Positions 6,807 through 15,654 of a DNA stretch of 64,000 nucleotides are shown here, piece by piece. The position numbers were made by a program, and so were the translations under genes. Position 1 is the first letter of the stretch; each line of letters begins with the position of its first letter. The notes under the pieces were generated by a model. It did no database searches, was not told where the DNA came from, and worked only from the letters and a program-made list of their open reading frames with translations. The DNA is from Streptomyces sp. NBC_00083 (GTDB taxonomy: Bacteria; Actinomycetota; Actinomycetes; Streptomycetales; Streptomycetaceae), in NCBI RefSeq assembly GCF_026343295.1, contig NZ_JAPELY010000003.1, positions 868,001-932,000 of the forward strand. The letters run 5' to 3'.

Positions 6807-8590
6807 GCGCCAAGGGGCCCACGCCCGACGGCCCCCCGCCCAACAGCCCCGCAGGCAGGGCTACTTCCGGTGCCCGCACGGGCATGAGCACCCCACCCCC
6901 CAGAGAACGCGACGACCGCTCCAAGGGCGACCGCTCCCAGGACGACCGCTACAAATGGGTCGCCCTCTCCAACACCACCCTCGGCGTACTCATCGCCACG
7001 ATCGACGGCTCGATCGTGATCATCTCCCTCCCCGCCATCTTCCGAGGCATCGGACTCGACCCCCTCGCACCGGGCAACATCGGCTACCTGCTCTGGATGA
7101 TCCTCGGCTACCTCCTCGTCTCCGCCGTACTCGTCGTCTCCCTCGGACGCCTCGGCGACATGTTCGGCCGAGTCCGCATGTACAACATGGGCTTCGCGGT
7201 CTTCGCCTGCGCATCCCTCGCCCTCTCCCTCGACCCCTTCAAGGGCGGCAGCGGCGCACTCTGGCTGATCGGCTTCCGCATCGTCCAAGCCGTCGGCGGA
7301 TCGATGCTCACAGCGAACTCGGCCGCCATCCTCACCGACGCCTTCCCGACCCGGCAACGCGGCATGGCACTCGGCATCAACCAAATCACCGCCCTGGCAG
7401 GCCAGTTCCTCGGCCTCATCGTCGGCGGCCTCCTCGCCACCATCGACTGGCGGGCCGTCTTCTGGGTCAGCGTCCCCATCGGCGTGATCGGCACCATCTG
7501 GTCCTACCGCAGCCTGCGCGAGACCGGCAGCCGCAGGCCCGGCCGGATCGACTGGATCGGCAACCTCACCTTCACCGCAGGAGCAGGTGCCCTGCTGGCA
7601 TCCATCACCTACGGAATCCAGCCCTACGGCGGCCACTCGACGGGCTGGACCAACCCCCTCGTCCTCGGCGGACTCGGCACCGGCCTCCTGCTCCTCATCA
7701 TCTTCTGCATCGTGGAGACCCGCATCGCCGAACCGATGTTCCGCCTCTCGCTCTTCCGCAACCGGGCCTTCGCCGCCGGCAACATGGCGGCACTGCTCAC
7801 CGCGATCGCACGGGGCGGCATGCAGTTCATGCTGATCATCTGGCTCCAGGGCATCTGGCTGCCCCTGCACGGCTACGACTTCGAGCGCACACCCCTATGG
7901 GCCGGCATCTTCATGCTGCCGCTCACCCTCGGCTTCCTCATAGCCGGGCCCGTCTCGGGCTACCTCTCGGACCGCTTCGGGGCACGGCTCTTCTCCACGA
8001 GCGGGCTGCTCCTGGTCGCCTGTTCCTTCCTCGGACTCCTCGCCCTGCCCGTCGACTTCTCGTACCCGATGTTCGCCGGACTGCTGCTCCTCAGCGGGAT
8101 CGGCCAGGGCATGTTCTCGGCACCCAACACCTCCGCGATCATGGGCAGCGTCGCGCCGGAACAGCGCGGAGTGGCATCGGGAATGCGCTCGACGTTCCAG
8201 AACTCGGGCACCGCCCTGTCGATGGGCCTCTCCTTCTCGCTGATGATCGTCGGGCTCGCCGGATCGCTGCCGCACGCCCTCACCGGCGGACTCCAGGCAC
8301 AGGGCGTCCCGACGGGCACGGCGGAACAGGTCGCGGGTCTGCCCCCGGTCAGCACCCTGTTCGCCACGTTCCTCGGCAACAACCCGATCAGTCATCTGCT
8401 GGCGCCCAGCGGGGTGTTGGACACCCTGCCCGCGCATAACGTCGCCGTCCTCACCGGCCACAGCTTCTTCCCCGAACTGGTCTCGGGCCCCTTCCACGAC
8501 GGCCTCGTCACGGTGTTCGGCGTGGCCACGGCCATGTCCCTGGTCGCGGCCCTCGCATCGGCACTGCGAGGACGGCGCCCCGCCTCCTAG
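6803..8590 (+). CDS. MFS drug exporter, DHA2 (14-helix) type
   Basis: Protein of 595 aa from a GTG overlapping the marR stop; an internal ATG at 6884 is an alternative. A ~50-residue hydrophilic N-terminus precedes the first helix (TTLGVLIATIDGSIVIISLP, the DHA2 motif D1 region). Motif A is LGRLGDMFGRVR, and QAVGGSMLTANSAAILTDAFP matches motif C/D of EmrB/QacA transporters. Length and hydrophobic segments fit 14 helices. It should export hydrophobic drugs by proton antiport under control of the adjacent MarR. The substrate cannot be read from sequence. Confidence 0.9.
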   Translation: MSAKGPTPDGPPPNSPAGRATSGARTGMSTPPPRERDDRSKGDRSQDDRYKWVALSNTTLGVLIATIDGSIVIISLPAIFRGIGLDPLAPGNIGYLLWMILGYLLVSAVLVVSLGRLGDMFGRVRMYNMGFAVFACASLALSLDPFKGGSGALWLIGFRIVQAVGGSMLTANSAAILTDAFPTRQRGMALGINQITALAGQFLGLIVGGLLATIDWRAVFWVSVPIGVIGTIWSYRSLRETGSRRPGRIDWIGNLTFTAGAGALLASITYGIQPYGGHSTGWTNPLVLGGLGTGLLLLIIFCIVETRIAEPMFRLSLFRNRAFAAGNMAALLTAIARGGMQFMLIIWLQGIWLPLHGYDFERTPLWAGIFMLPLTLGFLIAGPVSGYLSDRFGARLFSTSGLLLVACSFLGLLALPVDFSYPMFAGLLLLSGIGQGMFSAPNTSAIMGSVAPEQRGVASGMRSTFQNSGTALSMGLSFSLMIVGLAGSLPHALTGGLQAQGVPTGTAEQVAGLPPVSTLFATFLGNNPISHLLAPSGVLDTLPAHNVAVLTGHSFFPELVSGPFHDGLVTVFGVATAMSLVAALASALRGRRPAS

Positions 8591-8594
8591 GGAA

Positions 8595-8658
8595 CCCGCC
8601 TCCCAGGAGGCCCGCCTCCCAGGAGGCCCGCCTCCCAGGAGGCCCGCCTCCCAGGGGA
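8595..8658. repeat. Four tandem copies of a 16-bp unit
   Basis: The unit CCCGCCTCCCAGGAGG starts at 8595, 8611, 8627 and 8643, the last copy diverging at its 3' end. Each copy contains a near-palindrome (CCTCC-CA-GGAGG). The array starts just after the MFS stop codon and runs into a longer hairpin, so it may be an expanded terminator stem. It lacks the spacer structure of a CRISPR array. Confidence 0.85.
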
Positions 8659-8674
8659 ACCGCCCCCTGGGAGG
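8647..8674 (+). terminator. Hairpin after the marR-MFS operon
   Basis: CCTCCCAGGGG (8647-8657) pairs perfectly with CCCCTGGGAGG (8664-8674) over a 6-nt loop. There is no T run; GC-only hairpins are common terminators in this GC range. Confidence 0.6.
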
Positions 8675-8773
8675 CCCGAGTTGTACCCCAAGGAGGGATC
8701 TGTTCCCGACTCCCCGGGGCGGCCGTCGGGCTCGCCTTGCGTCCGCCGTCCGACCGGATGTAGACCCGTCATC

Positions 8774-9754
8774 ATGTTGCCCGAAATCACGTTCCGCAGT
8801 TCCGGCATGCCGCCCGCCCAGCGGTTCGAGCGCTGGCGGGACCTGATGTCGCAGACACACGCGCCCATGGACATGAGCAGCGAACACGCCGACGACTTCT
8901 GGGTCAACCAGCGGAACATCCTCCTGGACGACGTAGCGGTGTACCCCATGGAATGCCACCCGCTCACCTTCCGCCGCACGGCGCGGCTGATCAAGAAGTC
9001 CGACCCGGAGGCCTACCACCTCTCGTACGTGGTCCGCGGCTCGGGCGCGATCACCCTGGGCAAGGAGACGGTGGTCCACACCGCGGGGCACTTCCACACC
9101 AGCGACACCTCCCGCTCCTTCGACCTGAGCACCGGCAGCGACCCCGTCGAGATCGTCGGCGTCGAGATCCCGAAGGCGCTCCTCCCGCTGCCGAGGGCGG
9201 CGGCCGACCGGGTCATCGGCCGGAAGATGTCGGCCTCGAACGGCATGGGCGCCCTGTTGGCCACGTTCCTGGGCCAACTGGCCCGGGACAGCCGTTCCTA
9301 CCAGCCGGCCGACGGCCCGCGTCTGAGGACGGTGCTGGCCGACCTGGTCGGCGCGCTCTTCTCCGGCGCCCTCGACGACGACCGGTCCCTGACACCGGAA
9401 TCCCACCGCAGGGCCCTGACCCTGCGCATCAAGGCCTTCATCCGGAACAACTCCGACGATCCCCGCCTCGACGTCGCGTCGATCGCCGCCGCCCATCACA
9501 TCTCGGTCAGCTACCTCCACCGTCTCTTCCAGTACGAGGGCGACGGCACGACGGTCGCGGGCTACCTCCACAAGCATCGGCTCGCGCAGGCCCGCCGGGA
9601 CCTGGCCGACCCGGCGAGCAGTGGCGTCCCCGTCCATGTCATCTCGGCCCGGCGGGGATTCGCCCATCCGGCGACGTTCAGCCGGGCGTTCCGCGACGCC
9701 TACGGCACGACCCCGACGGCGCTCCGCCGACAGTCCCTCGGCCTCCCGGTCTGA
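8774..9754 (+). CDS. AraC-family regulator (AraC-binding-like N-terminus)
   Basis: Protein of 326 aa. Residues ~10-175 look like the AraC-binding-like/TetR-inducible sensor domain (FRSSGMPPAQRFERWRDL, then VRGSGAITLG). Residues ~215-325 form the double helix-turn-helix: LDVASIAAAHHISVSYLHRLFQ and the second HTH ending GFAHPATFSRAFRDAYGTTP, a classic AraC signature. I use the ATG at 8774 because the domain begins right there; the frame is open earlier only across repeat-derived sequence. Its regulon is not evident. A large inverted repeat separates it from the convergent LysR gene. Confidence 0.9.
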   Translation: MLPEITFRSSGMPPAQRFERWRDLMSQTHAPMDMSSEHADDFWVNQRNILLDDVAVYPMECHPLTFRRTARLIKKSDPEAYHLSYVVRGSGAITLGKETVVHTAGHFHTSDTSRSFDLSTGSDPVEIVGVEIPKALLPLPRAAADRVIGRKMSASNGMGALLATFLGQLARDSRSYQPADGPRLRTVLADLVGALFSGALDDDRSLTPESHRRALTLRIKAFIRNNSDDPRLDVASIAAAHHISVSYLHRLFQYEGDGTTVAGYLHKHRLAQARRDLADPASSGVPVHVISARRGFAHPATFSRAFRDAYGTTPTALRRQSLGLPV

Positions 9755-9773
9755 CAAGGCGCGGGACGACCGC

Positions 9774-9869
9774 CAGCCGTCAGCCGTCGCTGGCCTACAG
9801 CCAAAGCGAACGGTCACCTGACAAATGTCAGTTACTGACTGTCAGTTACTGACTGACGGCTGACGGCTG
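9774..9869. terminator. Nested inverted and tandem repeats between convergent genes
   Basis: CAGCCGTCAGCCGTC (9774-9788) pairs perfectly with GACGGCTGACGGCTG (9855-9869). Inside the loop are a 14-bp palindrome CTGACAAATGTCAG (9818-9831) and two tandem copies of TGTCAGTTACTGAC (9826-9839, 9840-9853). It most likely serves as a bidirectional terminator for the AraC and LysR genes, but the internal structure exceeds what termination needs. Confidence 0.55.
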
Positions 9870-9876
9870 ACAGTCG

Positions 9877-10809
9877 TCAGCGTTCCATAGCCCAGGTCGG
9901 GAGCCAGACGGGCCCTTCGGGCTTCGGGAGGGTCGCGAGGTGGTCGATGATCCCGCGCAGCCCCGGGTGGGGATTGGTCCGGGGCAGGAGGAGCGAGAGC
10001 GGATAGGCGATGGCGGGGTTCACCAGGGGGATGCGGCGCAGATCGTAGGTGGCCGGCCAGATGTAACGGTCGCGCGCCCCCACCAGGGTCGCCACGTCCG
10101 CCGACTCCGCGAGGGTGTCGAGGAGTACCTCGTCGCCGAAGTGCGGGCCGGCCGCGTCGATGCGCAGATCGAAGGCGGCGGCGAGCTGGTCGTAGAACTC
10201 CGCCCATTCGCTGAGCGGCGCGATGCCCGGCACCCAGATCCGGTGCCCGCGCAGTTGCTCCGGGGTCAGCCGCCGCGCAGAGGCGAGCGGATGGCTGGGG
10301 CCGACGAGCAGTTCCAGGGGGGAGTGGAACGCCGGGATCATGCGCACATCGGGCGGGAGCAGCGCCGGGTCGGTGACGGACCGGAACGAGGCATCGACGT
10401 CGCCCGCCTCGACGGCGGCGACCGCCGCGCGAGGATCGTCGACGCGGAGGGTCACCACGTCGAGATCGGTCCCGGGCCGCGAGCGCCAGTACGCGTGCAG
10501 GACCACGGCCTGGGCGCTGCGCCGGCCGAGTACGTCGACGCGGAGGGCACGGGAGCCCGGCCTGACCGCGGCGACGGCCCGCTCCACACCGGCGACGACG
10601 GCCCGCGCGTGAGGGAGGAACGCCTGGCCGTCGAGGGTCAGCTCGACTCCCCGGGGGGTCCGTGCGAACAGGCGCACCTCCAGGGTGCGCTCCAGCGCGG
10701 CGATCCGCTTCGAGACCGCCTGCTGAGTCACGCCCAGCTCGCCGGCCGCATGGTGAAACTGCCCGAGCTCCGCCGCCCGGACGAACGATCGCAACGCCTC
10801 GGTGTCCAC
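9877..10809 (-). CDS. LysR-family transcriptional regulator
   Basis: Protein of 310 aa, the standard LTTR length. The N-terminal winged helix is MDTEALRSFVRAAELGQF, HHAAGELGVTQQAVSKRIAALE, then RLFARTPRGVELTLDG. The C-terminal ~220 residues form the substrate-binding domain. It faces away from the secreted serine hydrolase across ~460 bp; LysR regulators often control the divergent neighbour, but no T-N11-A motif stood out, so that link is inference only. Confidence 0.92.
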   Translation of the reverse strand: MDTEALRSFVRAAELGQFHHAAGELGVTQQAVSKRIAALERTLEVRLFARTPRGVELTLDGQAFLPHARAVVAGVERAVAAVRPGSRALRVDVLGRRSAQAVVLHAYWRSRPGTDLDVVTLRVDDPRAAVAAVEAGDVDASFRSVTDPALLPPDVRMIPAFHSPLELLVGPSHPLASARRLTPEQLRGHRIWVPGIAPLSEWAEFYDQLAAAFDLRIDAAGPHFGDEVLLDTLAESADVATLVGARDRYIWPATYDLRRIPLVNPAIAYPLSLLLPRTNPHPGLRGIIDHLATLPKPEGPVWLPTWAMER

Positions 10810-11267
10810 CCGGCCACTCTAGACGCGCCCAACCATGGGTTGTGACGGACGCGGTCCCGGTTGTCGGACGTGAGCGTCACGAGGCGGTGTCCCAGCCGCG
10901 CCCCGCCCTGCCCGAAACCACCGGTTGTTCACCCATACCGGGGACGACCGCGGCGCGGGGCCTGACCGGAGTCACCCGGGACAGTCGCAGGGGCCGCCTG
11001 CCGTGAGCCGGGCGGAGGGGGAGCGGCGGCCAGGTCGACCGGCCGGGCCGACGGCCAGGGCCCTGGGCGAGGGTCCCGGAAGGGGCCCCCGCCGCCGCGA
11101 CCGGCCGGGTCCGCCGCCCCGGCCGGGTCCGCCGCCCCGGCCGTGGCCCCGAACGAGTGGACTCGCCGCACCGGGGTTCACCGCGAACGCCCCGCACGGC
11201 GTCCCGTGGTCATGCTGCGTTCCGACCCGCGACTGTGATCGTGCCCGTGACTGAAAGAGGCGTTCCC
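10810..11267. other. Intergenic region without a supported gene
   Basis: About 460 bp between the divergent LysR and serine hydrolase genes. It is extremely GC-rich, with short repeats of CCGCCCCGGCCGGGT near 11110-11140. The open frames are proline, arginine and glycine strings without domain content. Promoters of both flanking genes must lie here, but I cannot place them. Confidence 0.5.
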
Positions 11268-12470
11268 ATGCGTCGTATCCCTCGCCGCCGGCTGCTCGCC
11301 TCCACGCTGTTGGTGGCATCCGTGCTGGCCCCGACGACGCCGGCTTCCGCCACGCCCGGCCACACCGCGATCGCCGCGACCGGGCACCACCAGGACGACC
11401 ACGGACACGGCGGCCTCGGCACGGAGCTGACCGCCCGCCTGGACAAGGCGATCGCGCAGGTCAGGCGGCAGGCGAACATCCCGGGTGCCATCGTCGGGCT
11501 GTGGATGCCGGGCAAGGGCAGCTACGTACGCGCAACCGGCGTCGCCAATACCGCCACCCACCAGCGGATGGCCGTCGACTCCTACGTACGGATCGGCAGC
11601 GAGACCAAGACCTTCACGGTCACCGCGCTGCTCCAGCTCGTGGACGAGCACCGCGTCCGGCTCGACGACCCGATCGCCAAGTACCTCCGCGGCGTCCCGA
11701 ACGGCAGCCGGATCACGCTGCGCCACCTCGCCGAGATGCGCAGCGGTCTCTTCCCGTACAGCTCGGACCCGGACTTCATCAACGAGCTGCTCAGCAACCC
11801 GGAGCGCTCGTTCACGCCGCAGGAAGTGCTTGCGTACGGCTACAAGCACGACAACACGGCGGCGCCGGGACAGCAGTTCCAGTACTCCAACACCAACCTC
11901 ATCCTCCTGGGCCAGGTGATCGAGAAGGTCACCGGTCACCGGCTCGCCGATGTCATCCACCACCGGGTCCTCGGCCCGTCGCACCTGAACAACACGCTCT
12001 TCCCGCGCGGCGCCGAGTTCCCCATGCCCCACCCGCGCGGCTACACCGACCAGACGCTCAGCGGTGACGTCGCCGACGCCACCGACTGGAACCCCAGCTG
12101 GGGCTGGGCGGCCGGCGCGATGATCTCGGACCTGCACGACCTGCACCACTGGGCGAAGACGGTGGCGACCGGGGAACTGCTCAGCCGCCACACCCAGCAG
12201 GAGCGGCTCAAGACGCTGCCGACCGGCTTCCCCGGCACCACCTACGGTCTCGGGATCCTGGAGACCAACGGCTGGATCGGCCACAACGGCTCCATCCCTG
12301 GCTACGAGACCGTGACGGTGTACCTGCCCGAGCAGAAGGCCACCCTCGTCGTCATGATCAACACGGACATCACGGTCCAGGGCCAGGAGCCGTCCACGCT
12401 GCTCGCCCGCGCGATCACCCAGGTCGTCACCCCGGACCACGTCTATGACGGCGCGGTCGTGGAGAACTAG
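11268..12470 (+). CDS. Secreted serine hydrolase (class C beta-lactamase / D-Ala-D-Ala carboxypeptidase fold)
   Basis: Protein of 400 aa with a signal peptide (RRIPRRRLLASTLLVASVLAP, cleavage after ASA near 28). All three penicilloyl-hydrolase motifs are present: SxxK as S111-E-T-K114, YxN as Y206-S-N, and the third box as H339-N-G. This fits S12/class C DD-peptidases and esterases better than classical beta-lactamases. Resemblance to the Streptomyces R61 DD-carboxypeptidase family suggests cell-wall peptide trimming outside the cell, but lactamase or esterase activity cannot be excluded. The ATG with AAAGAGG upstream places the signal peptide correctly. Confidence 0.88.
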   Translation: MRRIPRRRLLASTLLVASVLAPTTPASATPGHTAIAATGHHQDDHGHGGLGTELTARLDKAIAQVRRQANIPGAIVGLWMPGKGSYVRATGVANTATHQRMAVDSYVRIGSETKTFTVTALLQLVDEHRVRLDDPIAKYLRGVPNGSRITLRHLAEMRSGLFPYSSDPDFINELLSNPERSFTPQEVLAYGYKHDNTAAPGQQFQYSNTNLILLGQVIEKVTGHRLADVIHHRVLGPSHLNNTLFPRGAEFPMPHPRGYTDQTLSGDVADATDWNPSWGWAAGAMISDLHDLHHWAKTVATGELLSRHTQQERLKTLPTGFPGTTYGLGILETNGWIGHNGSIPGYETVTVYLPEQKATLVVMINTDITVQGQEPSTLLARAITQVVTPDHVYDGAVVEN

Positions 12471-12594
12471 GCCGGATCGTCCGGATCGCTTGCGCCGGCC
12501 GGGGCCTGCGTGACCCTGGTGTAAGAACGGCGTCGCTGGGAACCGGGAGGGCGGTGGACCACCTCACCCGCCCCACACCCCCGGGAGCAGCAGC

Positions 12595-13554
12595 ATGAAC
12601 CCTCGACGTAGTCGCTTCGGAGGCCGTACCGCACTCGTCACGGGGTCCTCGCGCGGCCTCGGCCTGCTCATCGCCCGGGAGCTGGCCGCGCGGGGCTGTC
12701 GCGTCATGCTCTGCGCCCGCGACGGGGCGGAGCTCGCCGCCGCGGAGCGGACCCTGCGGGCCACCGGGGCCGATGTCGCCTCCGTCGCCTGCGACATCAC
12801 CGACGCCGACGCGCCCCAGCGGCTGCTCGACGCCGTCCACGAACGGTTCGGGCGCTTGGACCTGCTCGTCAACAACGCCGGGATCATCCAGGTGGGCCCC
12901 ATGGAGGCCTTCGGGGAGGAGGACTTCCGCGAGGCCATGGACACGATGTGCTTCGCCCCCCTGCGGATCGCCCTGGCGGCGCTGCCCGACCTCCGCGAGA
13001 GCGGGCAGGGTTCGCTGGTCACCATCGCGTCGATCGGCGGCCGGATCGCCGCCCCGCACCTGCTGCCGTACGTCACGGCGAAATTCGCCGTGGCCGGGTT
13101 CTCGCAGGGGCTGCGCGCCGAGCTCGCGGGCTCCGGCGTCAGCGTGACCACGGTGTTCCCGGGCCTCATGCGCACCGGCTCGCACACCGCGGCCCGCTTC
13201 CACGGCCGGCCGGGTGCGGAGTACGGCTGGTTCGGCGCGGCGGCCACCCTGCCCCTGCTCTCCATGGACGCCGAGCGCGCCGCCAGGGCCGTGGTGCGCG
13301 CCGCCGAACGCGGTAGGCCCGAGCTCGTCCTCACCCCGGCCGCCAAGGTCGCCGTACGCCTCCAGGGACTGGCGCCCACCTCCATGACCCGCCTCCTCTC
13401 GGTGACGGACCGCGTGCTGCCCGGGGCCGGGGACCGCCCACGGCGTGACGTACCCGGCGCCGAGGCGGCCGGACAGTCCCGGCTTCCGCGCTGGGTGACG
13501 ACGCTGGGCGACCGCGCGGGCCGGCGATGGGGCGAACCCCGCCCCCACAACTAG
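12595..13554 (+). CDS. Short-chain dehydrogenase/reductase
   Basis: Protein of 319 aa. The NAD(P)-binding motif TGSSRGLG is at 16-23 (basic residue consistent with NADP), NNAG at 93-96, catalytic Ser146 (IASIGG) and Y159-VTA-K163, a complete classical SDR triad. The ~70-residue C-terminal extension past the core (KVAVRLQGLAPTSMTRLLSVTDRVLPG) is typical of actinobacterial SDRs that act on lipophilic substrates. The start ATG has GGGAGCAGCAGC upstream. It is not clearly in an operon; the substrate is unknown. Confidence 0.9.
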   Translation: MNPRRSRFGGRTALVTGSSRGLGLLIARELAARGCRVMLCARDGAELAAAERTLRATGADVASVACDITDADAPQRLLDAVHERFGRLDLLVNNAGIIQVGPMEAFGEEDFREAMDTMCFAPLRIALAALPDLRESGQGSLVTIASIGGRIAAPHLLPYVTAKFAVAGFSQGLRAELAGSGVSVTTVFPGLMRTGSHTAARFHGRPGAEYGWFGAAATLPLLSMDAERAARAVVRAAERGRPELVLTPAAKVAVRLQGLAPTSMTRLLSVTDRVLPGAGDRPRRDVPGAEAAGQSRLPRWVTTLGDRAGRRWGEPRPHN

Positions 13555-13599
13555 CCATACTCGTACGTCAGTTGACCCGCGGGGTGTCGCGTCGGCACG

Positions 13600-14385
13600 T
13601 CAGCGGGCGAGGAACCCGAGGATCGCCGCGGCGAGTTCGGCAGGCGCGTCCAGGGCGATGAGGTGGGCCGCGGTGGGGAACTCGACCAGGGCGGCCCCCG
13701 GTATCCCGGCGGCGTACCGGCGGGCGATCTCCTGGAAGTCGGCGACGTCGAGGCGCCCGATCCCCACCAGGGTGGGAACGGCGAGGGTGGCGAGATCGCC
13801 CCGGGCGCCGCCCTGGGAGTGCTCGTCGACGACGCCCTGGTTCACCAGCGACGTGCGTATCGGAGCGCGGAGCCCGTCGGCGAGCCCCGGGGCGACGTCC
13901 GCCCAGTCGCGGTCCGGGCCGCGCAGCCACATGTCGAGGTTCACGTCGACCGCGGTGTCGAGGTCACCTGCGGCCAGGGCCGCCGTCTCGGCCTCGTCGT
14001 ACGCGATCATCTCCGCCGACCAGTCGTATCCCGGCCACGGCGGCGCGAGCAGCGTCAGCGACCGTACGTGCTCCGGGTGGGCCAGGGCGAAGTCGGCGGC
14101 GACCCGGCCGCCCCAGGACGCGCCGATGAGGTCCACGGGTCCGAGCCCGAGGTGGCCGAGGAGGCGCCGCAGATCCTCGGTCTCGGTGAACGCCCCGGTC
14201 GGCGGCGCGGATACGCCGAATCCGCGCAGGTCGTACCGGATGACGGTGTGCAGCTCCGCGAGGGCGGGCACCACGGCGTCCCACATGTGGTGGTCGGCGA
14301 CGCCCGCGTGCACGAGCACGACGGGCGAGCCTTCGCCGGTGACGGTGTAAGCGAGATGGCCGAGATCGTCGGCAAGGGTGAGCAT
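13600..14385 (-). CDS. Alpha/beta-fold hydrolase
   Basis: About 261 aa. It shows the oxyanion segment VVLVHAGVADHHMWD, strand VIRYDLRGFGVSAPP, nucleophile elbow GASWGG (Ser in G-x-S-x-G), an acid in GIGRLDVADF and a C-terminal His in FPTAAHLIALDAP. A complete Ser-Asp-His triad can therefore be proposed. I start at the ATG before LTLADDLGHLAYT; an upstream in-frame ATG at 14421 is possible because neither has a strong ribosome site. It resembles haloalkane dehalogenase/esterase-type hydrolases; the substrate is unknown. Confidence 0.85.
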   Translation of the reverse strand: MLTLADDLGHLAYTVTGEGSPVVLVHAGVADHHMWDAVVPALAELHTVIRYDLRGFGVSAPPTGAFTETEDLRRLLGHLGLGPVDLIGASWGGRVAADFALAHPEHVRSLTLLAPPWPGYDWSAEMIAYDEAETAALAAGDLDTAVDVNLDMWLRGPDRDWADVAPGLADGLRAPIRTSLVNQGVVDEHSQGGARGDLATLAVPTLVGIGRLDVADFQEIARRYAAGIPGAALVEFPTAAHLIALDAPAELAAAILGFLAR

Positions 14386-14547
14386 CCGAGGATGATCGCA
14401 GGTCACGATGGCCGAAGCCATCGCATTGAGGGGGCAGGCGGAGGGTGCGACCCACCGCCGCGGCGGGGGGAGTTGTGGCGCGTGCGCCACGGCCCTCGAA
14501 GCCGAGCCGACCGGGGCGTCAGGTCCAGAGCCCCAGGACCTGACGCC

Positions 14548-14997
14548 TCAGGCCCCTTCGGTCGTGTCGGTCGTGTCGGCCACGGTCGCGACGACCGGCG
14601 TACCCGCCTCGACGGTACGGCTCACGGTGCAGAGCCGGTCGTGCGAGGTCTTCACGGCCCGGGGCAGGATCGCGCGGGCACGGTCGCCCGACGGGCCGTC
14701 CGGGAAGGCGGCGGTGAAGGTGACCACGAGGTCCGACATCCGGTTGCCGTCCTCGTCCTCGACCTTGTGGCCGGTCACGGTGAGGGAGAAGACGGTCGGT
14801 TCGGTGTGGCGGCTCGTGGCGACCTCCACGTCGGCCGCGCTGCAACCGCCGATCGCCGCGAGAAAGAGCTCGACGGGCGTGAAGTCGGTGCCCGAGCCGG
14901 TGCCGAAGGTCACCGTCCCTCCGCGTGAGTTGGTCGCGGTGAACAGGCCGGGGCCGGCCCGCTCGATACTGACGGAACGCAGCGAGTTGTCGGTCAT
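14548..14997 (-). CDS. OsmC-family peroxiredoxin-like protein
   Basis: Protein of 149 aa. The OsmC fold is recognisable from SPVELFLAAIGGCS-like sequence (here FTPVELFLAAIGGCSAADVE, Cys52) and the second cysteine in DRLCTVSRTV (Cys123), the pair that reduces organic hydroperoxides with lipoyl or thiol reductants. The protein is cytoplasmic. It stands between an alpha/beta hydrolase (same strand) and a divergent VOC protein, with no obvious regulator (no OhrR-type MarR adjacent). Confidence 0.85.
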   Translation of the reverse strand: MTDNSLRSVSIERAGPGLFTATNSRGGTVTFGTGSGTDFTPVELFLAAIGGCSAADVEVATSRHTEPTVFSLTVTGHKVEDEDGNRMSDLVVTFTAAFPDGPSGDRARAILPRAVKTSHDRLCTVSRTVEAGTPVVATVADTTDTTEGA

Positions 14998-15276
14998 GGC
15001 GACGACGGTAACGCCACGCCCGGCGAACCGTCCGCATGCCGCGCCCGCCCCGCGCCCGCCGGGCGGCCCCGGCCCATGACCGGAGGGCGTGCCCGGCTCC
15101 TGACCGGAAGGCGCGACGACCGGCCGTCGCACGCATGCCGGACCTCCGGCCGGCTCGTGTGCCGAGGGGGTGTCACCTCCCCGGTGTAGGGTCCGCGCAT
15201 TCCCGGCCGCGCGATGGGTACGCCCACTCCCGTACGCGGTTCCACGGAAGTGGACGACGAACGAAGGGTGTTGGAC

Positions 15277-15651
15277 GTGATCCGAAAGCTTCAGGCCGTC
15301 GCGTTGGACTGTGCCGATCCGGCACGGCTGGCCGAGTTCTACGCGGAGCTGCTCGGCGGCCGTGTGGTGGCCGACCCGGACGATCCCGGCTGGGTCGAGG
15401 TGCACGGGTTCGAAGGGACGCCGATCGCCTGTCAGCGCGTGGACGGATACGCGCCGCCCGAGTGGCCGGGGCAGCAGCGCCCGCAACAGCTCCACCTGGA
15501 CTTCGACGTGGACGACCTCGACGGCGAGGAGAAGCGGGCGCTGGCCCTCGGCGCGACCGTCCTCGAGCGGACCGACCAGCTCCACGCGGACGCCAACTGG
15601 CGGGTCTACGCGGACCCGGCGGGCCACCCGTTCTGCCTCTGCTTCCACTGA
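15277..15651 (+). CDS. VOC (glyoxalase/bleomycin-resistance fold) protein
   Basis: About 124 aa from a GTG with GAAGGG exactly eight bases upstream; earlier in-frame GTGs at 15250 and 15268 are weaker. The protein starts with KLQAVALDCADPARLAEFYAELLGG and ends YADPAGHPFCLCF, the two hallmarks of the VOC fold. It has the single-domain length, so it should act as a dimer. This is the large actinobacterial glyoxalase-like family without an assigned substrate. It is convergent with the MOSC gene, stops three bases apart. Confidence 0.85.
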   Translation: MIRKLQAVALDCADPARLAEFYAELLGGRVVADPDDPGWVEVHGFEGTPIACQRVDGYAPPEWPGQQRPQQLHLDFDVDDLDGEEKRALALGATVLERTDQLHADANWRVYADPAGHPFCLCFH

Positions 15652-15654
15652 GCC

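Noticed and set aside
8595..8674. CRISPR array
   Set aside because: The repeats are directly adjacent without spacers and no cas genes are near.
10925..11254. Plus-strand gene of ~109 aa before the serine hydrolase
   Set aside because: Low-complexity glycine/proline/arginine translation of repeated GC tracts, no ribosome site.
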